31,222 bases of DNA from CAZCWM01 sp964622625 (GTDB taxonomy: Bacteria; Planctomycetota; Phycisphaerae; Phycisphaerales; Phycisphaeraceae), in contig CAZUUQ010000030.1 of NCBI GenBank assembly GCA_964622625.1, forward strand, positions 1 to 31,222, written 5' to 3'. The position numbers were made by a program, and so were the translations under genes. Below are positions 9,082 through 15,677 of the stretch, one piece after another. The notes under the pieces were generated by a model. That model ran no database searches, was not told where the DNA came from, and saw only the letters and a list, made by a program, of their open reading frames with translations. How positions within the stretch are numbered: position 1 is the first letter of the stretch; each line of letters starts with the position of its first letter.

Positions 9082-9552
9082 TCAGCGGGCCGGGGTCGAC
9101 GCCGATGGACCCGGCGATGCGCCAGACATCGCCCCACGGATCGTCGCGTCGATGTCCAGGGCGTCGATCCGCGTCTCCACGGCCGTCACCGCCGCGTCGA
9201 TCATGGCCATCTGCTTGGCGACCGCCTTGGCCCGGTCGTTGCGGCCGCGCGACCGGAAAAAACCGATCAGTTCCTCGTAGAACGCCTTCTGCGCCGCCAG
9301 CAGCGTCTGCCCGTCGAAACCGGCCCGCACGTCGTCATCGGTAACCTTGTGCGTCTCGAACTGCCCCTCAAGCATGGCGCAGAGCACCTCGCCCAGGAGC
9401 ATCTCGTCGGTGCCCAGCCGCGTCAGCAGAGGCGGGTCGCCCGCTTCGGGCTGAAGCAGATCGATGTCGAGCTTCGCCTTGACCTTCATGGCCGTACCGA
9501 GGGTCAAGGTCAGCGTCCAGGTCCGACCGGCTGCATCAGTGAACGTCTTCAT
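9082..9552 (-). CDS. Tail assembly chaperone, upstream (G-like) protein
   Basis: This 156-residue helical protein begins MKTFTDAAGRTWTLTLTLGT, a common opening of tail assembly chaperones that load onto the tape measure protein. ATG 9552 overlaps the tail tube stop (TGATG) and GGAGG lies 7 bases upstream; ATG 9570 is less likely. From residue about 138 the sequence turns low complexity (SGASPGPSASTPAR), just where the -1 frame becomes strongly coding. This matches a short product plus a frameshifted long product. The gene lies between the tail tube and tape measure, as expected. Confidence 0.85.
   Translation of the reverse strand: MKTFTDAAGRTWTLTLTLGTAMKVKAKLDIDLLQPEAGDPPLLTRLGTDEMLLGEVLCAMLEGQFETHKVTDDDVRAGFDGQTLLAAQKAFYEELIGFFRSRGRNDRAKAVAKQMAMIDAAVTAVETRIDALDIDATIRGAMSGASPGPSASTPAR
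9256..9262 (-). other. Candidate -1 slippery heptamer T TTT TTC
   Basis: On the - strand the frame of the upstream chaperone reads GGT TTT TTC. T TTT TTC fits the X XXY YYZ rule for -1 slippage. The -1 frame is then open to the stop at 8849. A weakness is that codon quality changes frame only near 9145, about 38 codons later. Confidence 0.45.
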
Positions 9553-9989
9553 CAGGCCACCTCCACCCATTCAGCGAACACGGCGAGCTTGGCAGTCACG
9601 CTGACCGTCACACCTTCTTCGAGCGGCTCGTTGCGGCTGAAGTTGGTGATGCTGAAGTCGCCCAGCGGCCCCTCAGTGCCCGAGGCGGCGCGGTCGCCGG
9701 TCAGCACGGCCAGGCGGATGCTGCCGGAGGTGAGGAACGCGGTCTTCACAGCGTCGAACCCGGCGTCGCCCGGTTTCCAGAGCATCTCGAACTCGGCGGT
9801 GCATTCGCGCAGCGTCGGCGCGGTCGCCCGCCAGCCCTGGTTGGCGCGGGTGGTGACATCCGCTTCGCCCGCCTCGAGGTTCAACGTCACGTCCTTGACG
9901 TTGGCCATCTCGGTGAGCGTCGCCAGAGCGCCGCCCGCAGCGCCCTGGTAGATTTTGGCATTCATGCCCAACAGGAATTCTTGCGACAT
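9552..9989 (-). CDS. Major tail (tube) protein
   Basis: This 145-residue protein has the tail tube pattern of the TP901-1 type: MSQEFLLGMNAKIYQG opening, a VKDVTLNLEAGEADVTTR strand pair with the common T-T-R-ANQGWRAT element, and a beta-rich C-terminal half ending with VTVSVTAKLAVFAEWVEV. Length and position after the tail completion genes fit. A strong AAGGAG precedes the start. It should polymerise as hexameric rings into the tail tube around the tape measure. Confidence 0.9.
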   Translation of the reverse strand: MSQEFLLGMNAKIYQGAAGGALATLTEMANVKDVTLNLEAGEADVTTRANQGWRATAPTLRECTAEFEMLWKPGDAGFDAVKTAFLTSGSIRLAVLTGDRAASGTEGPLGDFSITNFSRNEPLEEGVTVSVTAKLAVFAEWVEVA

Positions 9990-10001
9990 GCTTCGATCTC
10001 C

Positions 10002-10430
10002 TTATCGAACGCTGTCTCGCCACATGGCGGGCAGCTGGGGTTTCTCTTTCTCGAATGCCGGTCCCATGTAGGGCCGGGCCTTGTACGTTGTCCGTTTCCG
10101 TTTGCCACGACGCTTGAGCGTCGTCTTGCCGCCGTACTCCAACAGTGGCGGCGCTTCGCCACGTCCCTTCTGATTCAGCCGCGTCGGGCCGATCACCACG
10201 CTTTGGGCGTCAAGGTCGTAACCGAAGAAGATGAACTTCTTCAGCAGTCCCGTGTGCGAACTAGGCGGCGATCCGGGTGGCGCTGGTTTCTTCCGCTTGC
10301 GGATGCTGCTCTTGGCCGACCGCCGCACGAACGCCCCGAACTTCGAGAGCACCTTCCGCGAGGCGGCGTCAACCTTCGAGATCACCGCCTTGCGGTCGAA
10401 GAACAACTGCTTGAACTCGAAGTGGATCAT
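10002..10430 (-). CDS. Tail completion / HK97 gp10-like protein
   Basis: This 142-residue basic protein starts at ATG 10430 (MIHFEFKQLFFDRKAVISKV), overlapping the upstream stop by ATGA. A longer ORF upstream is a shadow of the neighbour. The helical N terminus, the SSIRKRKKPAPPGSPPSSHT segment with GLLKKF, and the C-terminal ARPYMGPAFEKEK are the usual signature of HK97 gp10-like and minor tail proteins. They act in head-tail joining or tail completion. Confidence 0.82.
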   Translation of the reverse strand: MIHFEFKQLFFDRKAVISKVDAASRKVLSKFGAFVRRSAKSSIRKRKKPAPPGSPPSSHTGLLKKFIFFGYDLDAQSVVIGPTRLNQKGRGEAPPLLEYGGKTTLKRRGKRKRTTYKARPYMGPAFEKEKPQLPAMWRDSVR

Positions 10431-10864
10431 CCGATGGCCCTGTACGTCACCGTCAGCACGCTGGTGAAGACCCGCTGTTCGGCCAGATGCTCCGGCGCGT
10501 AGACCGGCTCGTTCTGCGTCCGCACCCACGCCGCCCCCGGCACGCCGGGGAGCGCCCGTCGCCGCAGGTAGGCGGCGATCTGGTCCATCAGGCCGCACAG
10601 TGCCGCTACCTCGGTGTCCAGGTCCTTGCCGAGCTTCTTCTGCACGCCGATGTCGACCTGCAGGTCGAACTGGCTGGCCGAGCGTGTCGAGCCGTTGATC
10701 TCGACCGCCTTGGGCACGACCGAAACCTTCAGTTCGGCCAGGTCAGCCAACTCGAACTCCGGCAGCACCCGCCGCACGGCGGCGATGGCCGGGTTGAACG
10801 TGCCCGCAGGAGCGGCGTTCAGTTCGGCGGCGACGGCGTCCGCGATGTCGATGATCAACGCCAT
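10427..10864 (-). CDS. Putative tail terminator or neck protein
   Basis: This 145-residue alpha/beta protein begins MALIIDIADAVAAELNAAPA. A later strand region (FDLQVDIGVQKKLG) and the ending VFTSVLTVTYRAIG follow. A helix-strand protein of this length between head completion and tail tube genes is typical of tail terminators, but the family cannot be fixed by eye. It overlaps the gp10-like gene at its 3' end. Confidence 0.72.
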   Translation of the reverse strand: MALIIDIADAVAAELNAAPAGTFNPAIAAVRRVLPEFELADLAELKVSVVPKAVEINGSTRSASQFDLQVDIGVQKKLGKDLDTEVAALCGLMDQIAAYLRRRALPGVPGAAWVRTQNEPVYAPEHLAEQRVFTSVLTVTYRAIG

Positions 10865-10867
10865 GGG

Positions 10868-11224
10868 TCAGTCCGCCTTCTTGATCTCGCCGACCAGCCA
10901 GTCCACGTCGCTCTTGTTCACCGGATCGACGGCCGCCAGCGCCGCCGCCAGGCCCGCGCCCTTGGCTGCGTCGCGCCGCAACACCCGGGCGATGCCCGCC
11001 AGGCGCTGCCCGGCCAGGTACACTCGGCGCTGCGGAGCGGTCATGGCCGCGATCCGAGCCTCGCGGTCTTCCACCGCCTGTTTGTGCTCAGGCGTCAGCG
11101 AGTCCAGCCGCTCCTGCCGCCGGGCGTTGACCTCAGCCTGTCGGTCTTCGGGCGACATCCGCAGTCGCTCGACCACCGCCTGTTCGCTGGGGGTCAGTTC
11201 CATCTGTCGTCGTGCTTCTGCCAT
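10868..11224 (-). CDS. Hypothetical helical protein in head-tail region
   Basis: This 118-residue, highly charged, almost wholly helical protein opens MAEARRQMELTPSEQAVVER and contains RQERLDSLTPEHKQAVEDRE. It lacks membrane segments. The ribosome binding site is good (AGGAG 8 bases before ATG). It lies between the beta-solenoid gene and the tail terminator candidate. A scaffold-like, assembly or regulatory role is possible; I do not recognise a family. Confidence 0.62.
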   Translation of the reverse strand: MAEARRQMELTPSEQAVVERLRMSPEDRQAEVNARRQERLDSLTPEHKQAVEDREARIAAMTAPQRRVYLAGQRLAGIARVLRRDAAKGAGLAAALAAVDPVNKSDVDWLVGEIKKAD

Positions 11225-11235
11225 GCGTTGCTCTC

Positions 11236-12351
11236 CTATGCGATGTGGCGCGGCGCGTAGCCGTAAGCCTGGTCGAACGTGAACAGGGATTCACCGTCGG
11301 CGTCGTTGATGCGCGCTTCGCGGCGGAGGATGACGATCTTGCCGCCGCTGCTGTCCATCCGGCCGGAGATGTCCATCCCGCGATAGACGCGGACGATGGC
11401 GTCCCAGCCCAGGTAGAGATAGGCGTCGTAGTACAGCCGGACGTAGCCGAACAGGTCCGTTCGGCTCTGGTAGTCGAAGTAGATCGTGCTCTCGTAGTAG
11501 AGATCGAGACTGGCCCATCGCTCTACGATGAGCGTGGCCTGGTAGATGGTGAGGTAGGAGTAGTACTCGATGGATGCATAACCGGTGATGGTGAGCACCC
11601 CGCCATTCTCGACAACGATCTGGCCCGAGTTATAGACGTACAACGATCCTTCAACCCGCAGGTCCCCCTGGACATAGATGTACGCCCAATCGGACACGTT
11701 CAGGTAGTTGCGAGCGATCACGCTTCCGCCGTACTCGACATACAACTCGCCGTAATAGCGGACTTCGATGTTGCCGCTGTAGGACACATCCACGTCACCG
11801 TAAACGTAGAATTGGCTGTAGTCCTCGATGTAGAGATTGCCGTCGAAGTACGCCGAGCCGCCGGACTCCACCGACACGTAAGCGCTCTGGTAGAAGTAGG
11901 AGTAGGCGCTCCAGTCCTGGTAGAACGAGCCGTAGACGTACAGGCTGGACCCGTACACCACATCGAAGTAGGCGTAGGGGTTGACCGTGGCGTCGCCTTG
12001 AACGTCGACCGACCCGCCGTACAGCACCGCAACGCCGCCGTAGACATCCAGCCAAGCGCCACTGGCGATCTCGACATAACCCGACATGTCCAGATTACCG
12101 GAGACATAGAGGCCGCCCTGAACGTAAAGCGATGCGCCGTTCTCGACCGTCAGCGCCGACCAGATTTCCAGCATCCCGTCGGGGTCCACAGTGATTGATC
12201 TTCCACTGGCCAACGTGAAGGACATCGAGTCCATCGTGACGGTGTGGTAGGCGGCGATGACCACGTCGTCCGTGGAGAGATCGGGGACATTGCCCCCGAC
12301 CCACGTCGTGGTGCTCAGCCAGTCGCCGGATTGTGCGGAGTAGATCGTCAC
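11236..12351 (-). CDS. Tyr-rich beta-solenoid protein with G8-like N terminus
   Basis: This 371-residue protein starts with GTG after GAGGT. Residues about 6-50 (SGDWLSTTTWVGGNVPDLST, then DDVVIAAYHTVTMDS) look like the opening of a G8-type domain seen in secreted bacterial proteins. From about 65 to 330 it is built of short strand-turn repeats such as SLYVYGSF, YIYVQGDLRVEGSLYVYNSG and GNLYIEDYSQFYVYGDVDV. The pitch is roughly 7-12 residues, alternating hydrophobic or Tyr positions with G, S, D and N turns. This predicts a parallel beta-solenoid. There is no signal peptide, so it is probably carried on the virion as a decoration or fibre. Tyr content is far above the neighbours. Confidence 0.8.
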   Translation of the reverse strand: MTIYSAQSGDWLSTTTWVGGNVPDLSTDDVVIAAYHTVTMDSMSFTLASGRSITVDPDGMLEIWSALTVENGASLYVQGGLYVSGNLDMSGYVEIASGAWLDVYGGVAVLYGGSVDVQGDATVNPYAYFDVVYGSSLYVYGSFYQDWSAYSYFYQSAYVSVESGGSAYFDGNLYIEDYSQFYVYGDVDVSYSGNIEVRYYGELYVEYGGSVIARNYLNVSDWAYIYVQGDLRVEGSLYVYNSGQIVVENGGVLTITGYASIEYYSYLTIYQATLIVERWASLDLYYESTIYFDYQSRTDLFGYVRLYYDAYLYLGWDAIVRVYRGMDISGRMDSSGGKIVILRREARINDADGESLFTFDQAYGYAPRHIA

Positions 12352-12362
12352 TGTCTGCTACC

Positions 12363-12725
12363 TCACGCGAAGATGCGATAGACAACGCCCGTGTTGTTGG
12401 TCACGACCCGGACGTACACCTTGCTGGCGTCGTCGATTCGGATGACTAGCCCCTCGTAGTTGCTGGGCATGACCGGGATGTTCTGCCCGGCCGCGTCGCC
12501 GATGAAGCAGGGGTAGTAGTTCAGCGGGTTGCCGTAGTTGTCGACGCGAGCGCCAACCCACACGAACCGGCACGGCGTCGAGGTCGCCACGAGTGGTTGC
12601 GGCGTGCCCGACGAGGGAACGGTCTTCGTGCCGCCGATGAACGAGGAGCAACCGGCCACGTCGAACAGCGGCACGCCGTTCGGCCCGACCTCCACGTCCA
12701 GTGAGTTGATCCAGCGCTTGGCCAT
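12363..12725 (-). CDS. Hypothetical phage structural protein
   Basis: This 120-residue, beta-rich protein opens MAKRWINSLDVEVGPNGVPL and has Cys26, Cys52 and Cys73. It has no membrane segment or recognised motif. The start has AAGGAG 8 bases upstream. It is directly upstream of the beta-solenoid gene with an 11-base gap, so the two are co-expressed. A role as its base or adaptor is a guess from position. Confidence 0.66.
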   Translation of the reverse strand: MAKRWINSLDVEVGPNGVPLFDVAGCSSFIGGTKTVPSSGTPQPLVATSTPCRFVWVGARVDNYGNPLNYYPCFIGDAAGQNIPVMPSNYEGLVIRIDDASKVYVRVVTNNTGVVYRIFA

Positions 12726-12738
12726 TGCGTGTTCTCCT

Positions 12739-12978
12739 TCAGCCGGTGACCCAAGCCACCAGCACCGACGCGAACGCGGTCACCGCCGAACCGACGATCA
12801 GCCAGATCAACTTGCTCTGGCGCTTGGCGTCCTGTTCCAGCCGATCCAGTCGGACGGTGATGCCCGGTCGGCCGTTGCCGCGAATCGCCTCGTCGAGGCG
12901 ATCCAGCTTGCGATGGATTTCCTCGAACTCGCGCTCGCACGCGCTTCGGAATTCGCTACTGACGGTCGAATCGCTCAC
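12739..12978 (-). CDS. XhlA-like small membrane protein
   Basis: This 79-residue protein starts with GTG 12978, which overlaps the upstream stop (GTGA). Residues about 8-50 form a charged coiled coil (EFEEIHRKLDRLDEAIRG, then VRLDRLEQDAKRQSK). Residues about 53-76 are one membrane helix (LIWLIVGSAVTAFASVLVAW). This is the layout of XhlA-type proteins, which assist holins in lysis, and of some phage small membrane proteins. An earlier in-frame start gives poor sequence. Its place in the head-tail region is unusual for a lysis gene. Confidence 0.7.
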   Translation of the reverse strand: MSDSTVSSEFRSACEREFEEIHRKLDRLDEAIRGNGRPGITVRLDRLEQDAKRQSKLIWLIVGSAVTAFASVLVAWVTG

Positions 12979-13328
12979 GTGTCCGCTCCGATGTCCTTGG
13001 TGTGAATGCGGTAGGTCTGCCGATACGGATCGCTCCATCGCCAGCAGCCCTCGCCGCCCAGGTTCATGACCTCGTATCTCCGCCCGTTGGCTGCGATCAG
13101 ATCGCCCGGCTCGGGGTCGAAGCCCAATTCGTCGGACAGAATCAGGAAGTCCCAGACGTGGGCATTGATCGTCAGGCCCGACTCGTCGGCGACCTCGAAC
13201 CCCGTCCTGCCGAAGGTCGCGCTCATGGTGTAGGCGTCAGGCGGCCTGCGGTACTCGACCGGGCTGGAGCAGTGCGCCGTGCGCATCTGCTCCAGCCACT
13301 GCGAGCCTTGGCGGAGAAGGTCGGCCAT
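12975..13328 (-). CDS. Putative head completion (connector) protein
   Basis: This 117-residue protein opens MADLLRQGSQWLEQMRTAHC and contains ADESGLTINAHVWDFLILSD and a PGDLIAANGRRYEVMNLGGE strand region ending RIHTKD. It fits small beta-barrel head-tail connectors by length, by the strand pattern around a GDxI..NGxxYEV core, and by position just after the capsid cement gene. The start is 3 bases after the neighbour's stop. The family assignment is moderate. Confidence 0.72.
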   Translation of the reverse strand: MADLLRQGSQWLEQMRTAHCSSPVEYRRPPDAYTMSATFGRTGFEVADESGLTINAHVWDFLILSDELGFDPEPGDLIAANGRRYEVMNLGGEGCWRWSDPYRQTYRIHTKDIGADT

Positions 13329-13331
13329 CGA

Positions 13332-13667
13332 TCACTGCTCCAGGCGGACGCGAACCGTCGCGTCGGCGTCGACCGTCGCCTTGACCGTCTTGCCCAGGTA
13401 CTTGTTGCCGCTGGCGGTCGTGGTCGCCTGCTGGGCCGTGGCGTTCCAGTACACCTTCGCGCCCGAGGCGATGGCCGTGCCCGCCCCGGTCGCCTTGGGC
13501 ACGTCGAAGACGCCCGTCACCGCCAGCGCGCCCAGCGCGTTGGCGACGATATCGCGCTTGGCCACGCCGACCAGATCGCCCTGCACGACCACGTCACCGG
13601 CAGCGACGTTGCTGCCGGGCGTGTAGTCGATGCTGTCACCGTCATGAATGAACTTTGCCGTTGCCAT
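13332..13667 (-). CDS. DUF2190 family capsid cement protein
   Basis: This 111-residue Ala/Val/Thr-rich beta protein has the pattern IDYTPGSNVAAGDVVVQGDL with VGVAKRDIVANALGALAVTG and GAKVYWNATAQ, which is typical of DUF2190. Members sit next to major capsid genes and decorate the capsid. It directly follows the capsid gene with a 57-base gap. AAGGAG lies about 9 bases before the ATG. Confidence 0.9.
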   Translation of the reverse strand: MATAKFIHDGDSIDYTPGSNVAAGDVVVQGDLVGVAKRDIVANALGALAVTGVFDVPKATGAGTAIASGAKVYWNATAQQATTTASGNKYLGKTVKATVDADATVRVRLEQ

Positions 13668-13724
13668 GAGTCATTGCTCCTTGTTGGTCTGAAAGGTTCA
13701 CGCTGCCCGGAGAAGGGCCGAGGC

Positions 13725-15677
13725 TTACGCCTCGCCCTTCATCTTCACGCCGCCCCGGTAGTCCTGGAGGGCGACGCCGAAGTCGAAGTACCCTCGGAAC
13801 TGGATGCCCAGGACGTTGAAGTCCGCCTCGGCCCGCTCCACGGTGGGCTGCTGCTTGCCGTTGAGGAACGCGACCTCGATCACCGGCAGGTCCGACGGCT
13901 CGGCCAGCACGTACCAGGCCTTCGTGCTCGACCCGGACATGGCCGCGTTGCCGAGGTAGGTGCTGGTGACGACGCCGAACTTGCCCGCGTGCGGGTTGTC
14001 GTTGGGCTTGGGCTTGTTGGCCGTGGTGGTCTCGTTGACCTTCAGGCTGCTCATCAGCAGTTCAGCCTGGACCTTCAGCGCCGGGGGCACCAGCAGCGTG
14101 CGCGGCTCGATGGCCAGTGGGTTGCCGTCGGGGTCGACCTGCTCGAGGAACATCAGTTCCGCCGCCGTCAGGCCGTCGATGGACAGCGCGGTGTCCGCGC
14201 CCGCCTGGTAGTTCTTGTGGCCGACGGTGAAGAACGCGGCGTTGTCGAGGAACGCGCCCCAGAAGACCTTGTTGAGCTTCAGCGCGCCGCCGCGACCGAT
14301 GCGACGCGGGACGGCAGTCAGCGCGTCCATGTCGTCGTTGATCAGGTCGGTGCGGGTCAGGCCGAACATCCGCCCGTAGGTCTTGGCCTGGTTGGTGAAG
14401 CTCTCCTCGCCGACCTCGGCGTGCTTCAGTTCGCCGTCGGGGCCGACCTCCTGGTACTCGAAACCGCCGGTCAGCCGGAAGCTGGTGACGGCCTTGAAGT
14501 CCTTCACGCTGCGCGTGGCGGCGATCCGCTGCCAGGCCTGCTCGACCGACTCAAAGCCGTCCAGAAGGAACTTGTTGGCCACGTTGGAGAGGATGCCCGG
14601 CAGCGTGAACGTGCTGAACGCCGCGCGAAGCACCGCCTCGGGATCGTCGCTGAAGAACCGCGCATCGCAGCCGTTGGCCCAGGCCGCCTCCAGCAGAAGC
14701 TGGTGCAGCCCCAGACGGTTGCGGTAGCGCTTCTCGGCCGCCTCGACGATCTGCTCGCCGTGCGTCTTGATCAGGGCATCGCCGCGAACGCCGCCGGTCA
14801 TCAGCGCGGCGGCCTCCAGTACCTTCGGCCCGTTGGCCGTGCCGCCGGTGTGCGCCGCCGGGGCGGCGGGCCGCGAGGCGCGCAGCACTTCCAGTTCGGT
14901 GCTCTTCACGTCCCAGCCCTCCTCGATGGCCTTGGCCTCGATGTCCGGGTGCTTGCCGTCGGTGACCTTGCGGATGGCGGCGATCCGCTTGCTCTCGGCG
15001 GCCGCCTGGACGCGCATGTCCTTGACCGGGTCGCTGGCGGACGGGGCCTCCTTGCCCTCGTCCGCCCGCGCCTGGACCTCCGTGTCCTGCTGCTTGTCGG
15101 TGATGTCCATCGTTGCTTCCTTGCCGTTCATGGTCTGAGGCTCCTTGTCCTGGGCCGCGACGCGGGCGGTGGTGCCCGGATCGGCGGCGCTGTCGACGAA
15201 ACTGATTTCCTTGAGCACGGCCCGACGCACCACATGCACGGGGCCGGTGAACTGCTGCTTGTTGACGCTGACCGTGGCACCGGCGGGGATGAACTCCGCC
15301 TCGACCACCGCCGCGCCGATGCTGGCCTGCCAGGGGAATCCGTTGACGCCGCTCTTGGCCACGTCACGCGCCCACGAGGTATCGCGGCTGATCAGCCCCT
15401 CGGCGACCAGTTGCCCGGCCTCGACCTGCACCCGCTGCGTGTGGCCCACGCCCTGGCGGCGCTCGTGGTCGAGCCGGATCGGCAGGTTCTGCGACGGGAT
15501 GTCCAGGCCCGCCAGATCGACCACGACCTGATGCGGGAACCCGGCGATCCGCATCAGGCCGCCGGTGTAGGCGACCATGCGGAACTGCGGCAGAGCGCTA
15601 TCGCCCTCGGCGGCTTGGATCGTCAGCGGCCCGCGCATGGTCACAAACTCAGGCTGCTTGTCGTTCGTCTTCGACAT
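13725..15677 (-). CDS. Fused capsid maturation protease and major capsid protein (Mu gpT-like)
   Basis: This 650-residue protein joins two head functions. Residues about 1-175 look like a prohead serine protease of the HK97 type: NLPIRLDHERRQGVGHTQRV carries a candidate catalytic His, and GFPWQASIGAAVVEAEF a candidate Ser. A charged, low-complexity linker (about 175-265) may act as a delta or scaffold segment. Residues about 280-650 form the capsid shell part, with KAVTSFRLTGGFEYQEVGPD and GRMFGLTRTDLINDDMDALT, resembling Mu gpT-like capsid proteins. The start has AGGAGG and overlaps the portal gene by 29 bases. An internal ATG at 15131 with a strong binding site could yield the capsid part alone. 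Confidence 0.92.
   Translation of the reverse strand: MSKTNDKQPEFVTMRGPLTIQAAEGDSALPQFRMVAYTGGLMRIAGFPHQVVVDLAGLDIPSQNLPIRLDHERRQGVGHTQRVQVEAGQLVAEGLISRDTSWARDVAKSGVNGFPWQASIGAAVVEAEFIPAGATVSVNKQQFTGPVHVVRRAVLKEISFVDSAADPGTTARVAAQDKEPQTMNGKEATMDITDKQQDTEVQARADEGKEAPSASDPVKDMRVQAAAESKRIAAIRKVTDGKHPDIEAKAIEEGWDVKSTELEVLRASRPAAPAAHTGGTANGPKVLEAAALMTGGVRGDALIKTHGEQIVEAAEKRYRNRLGLHQLLLEAAWANGCDARFFSDDPEAVLRAAFSTFTLPGILSNVANKFLLDGFESVEQAWQRIAATRSVKDFKAVTSFRLTGGFEYQEVGPDGELKHAEVGEESFTNQAKTYGRMFGLTRTDLINDDMDALTAVPRRIGRGGALKLNKVFWGAFLDNAAFFTVGHKNYQAGADTALSIDGLTAAELMFLEQVDPDGNPLAIEPRTLLVPPALKVQAELLMSSLKVNETTTANKPKPNDNPHAGKFGVVTSTYLGNAAMSGSSTKAWYVLAEPSDLPVIEVAFLNGKQQPTVERAEADFNVLGIQFRGYFDFGVALQDYRGGVKMKGEA
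15129..15146 (-). promoter_or_regulatory. Internal ribosome binding site and ATG inside protease-capsid gene
   Basis: On the - strand AAGGAG (15146-15141) is followed after 9 bases by an in-frame ATG (15131-15129), exactly at the protease/scaffold border. Translation from here would give 468 residues holding the scaffold-like linker and the capsid domain, as in phages with nested protease and scaffold products. Confidence 0.6.
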
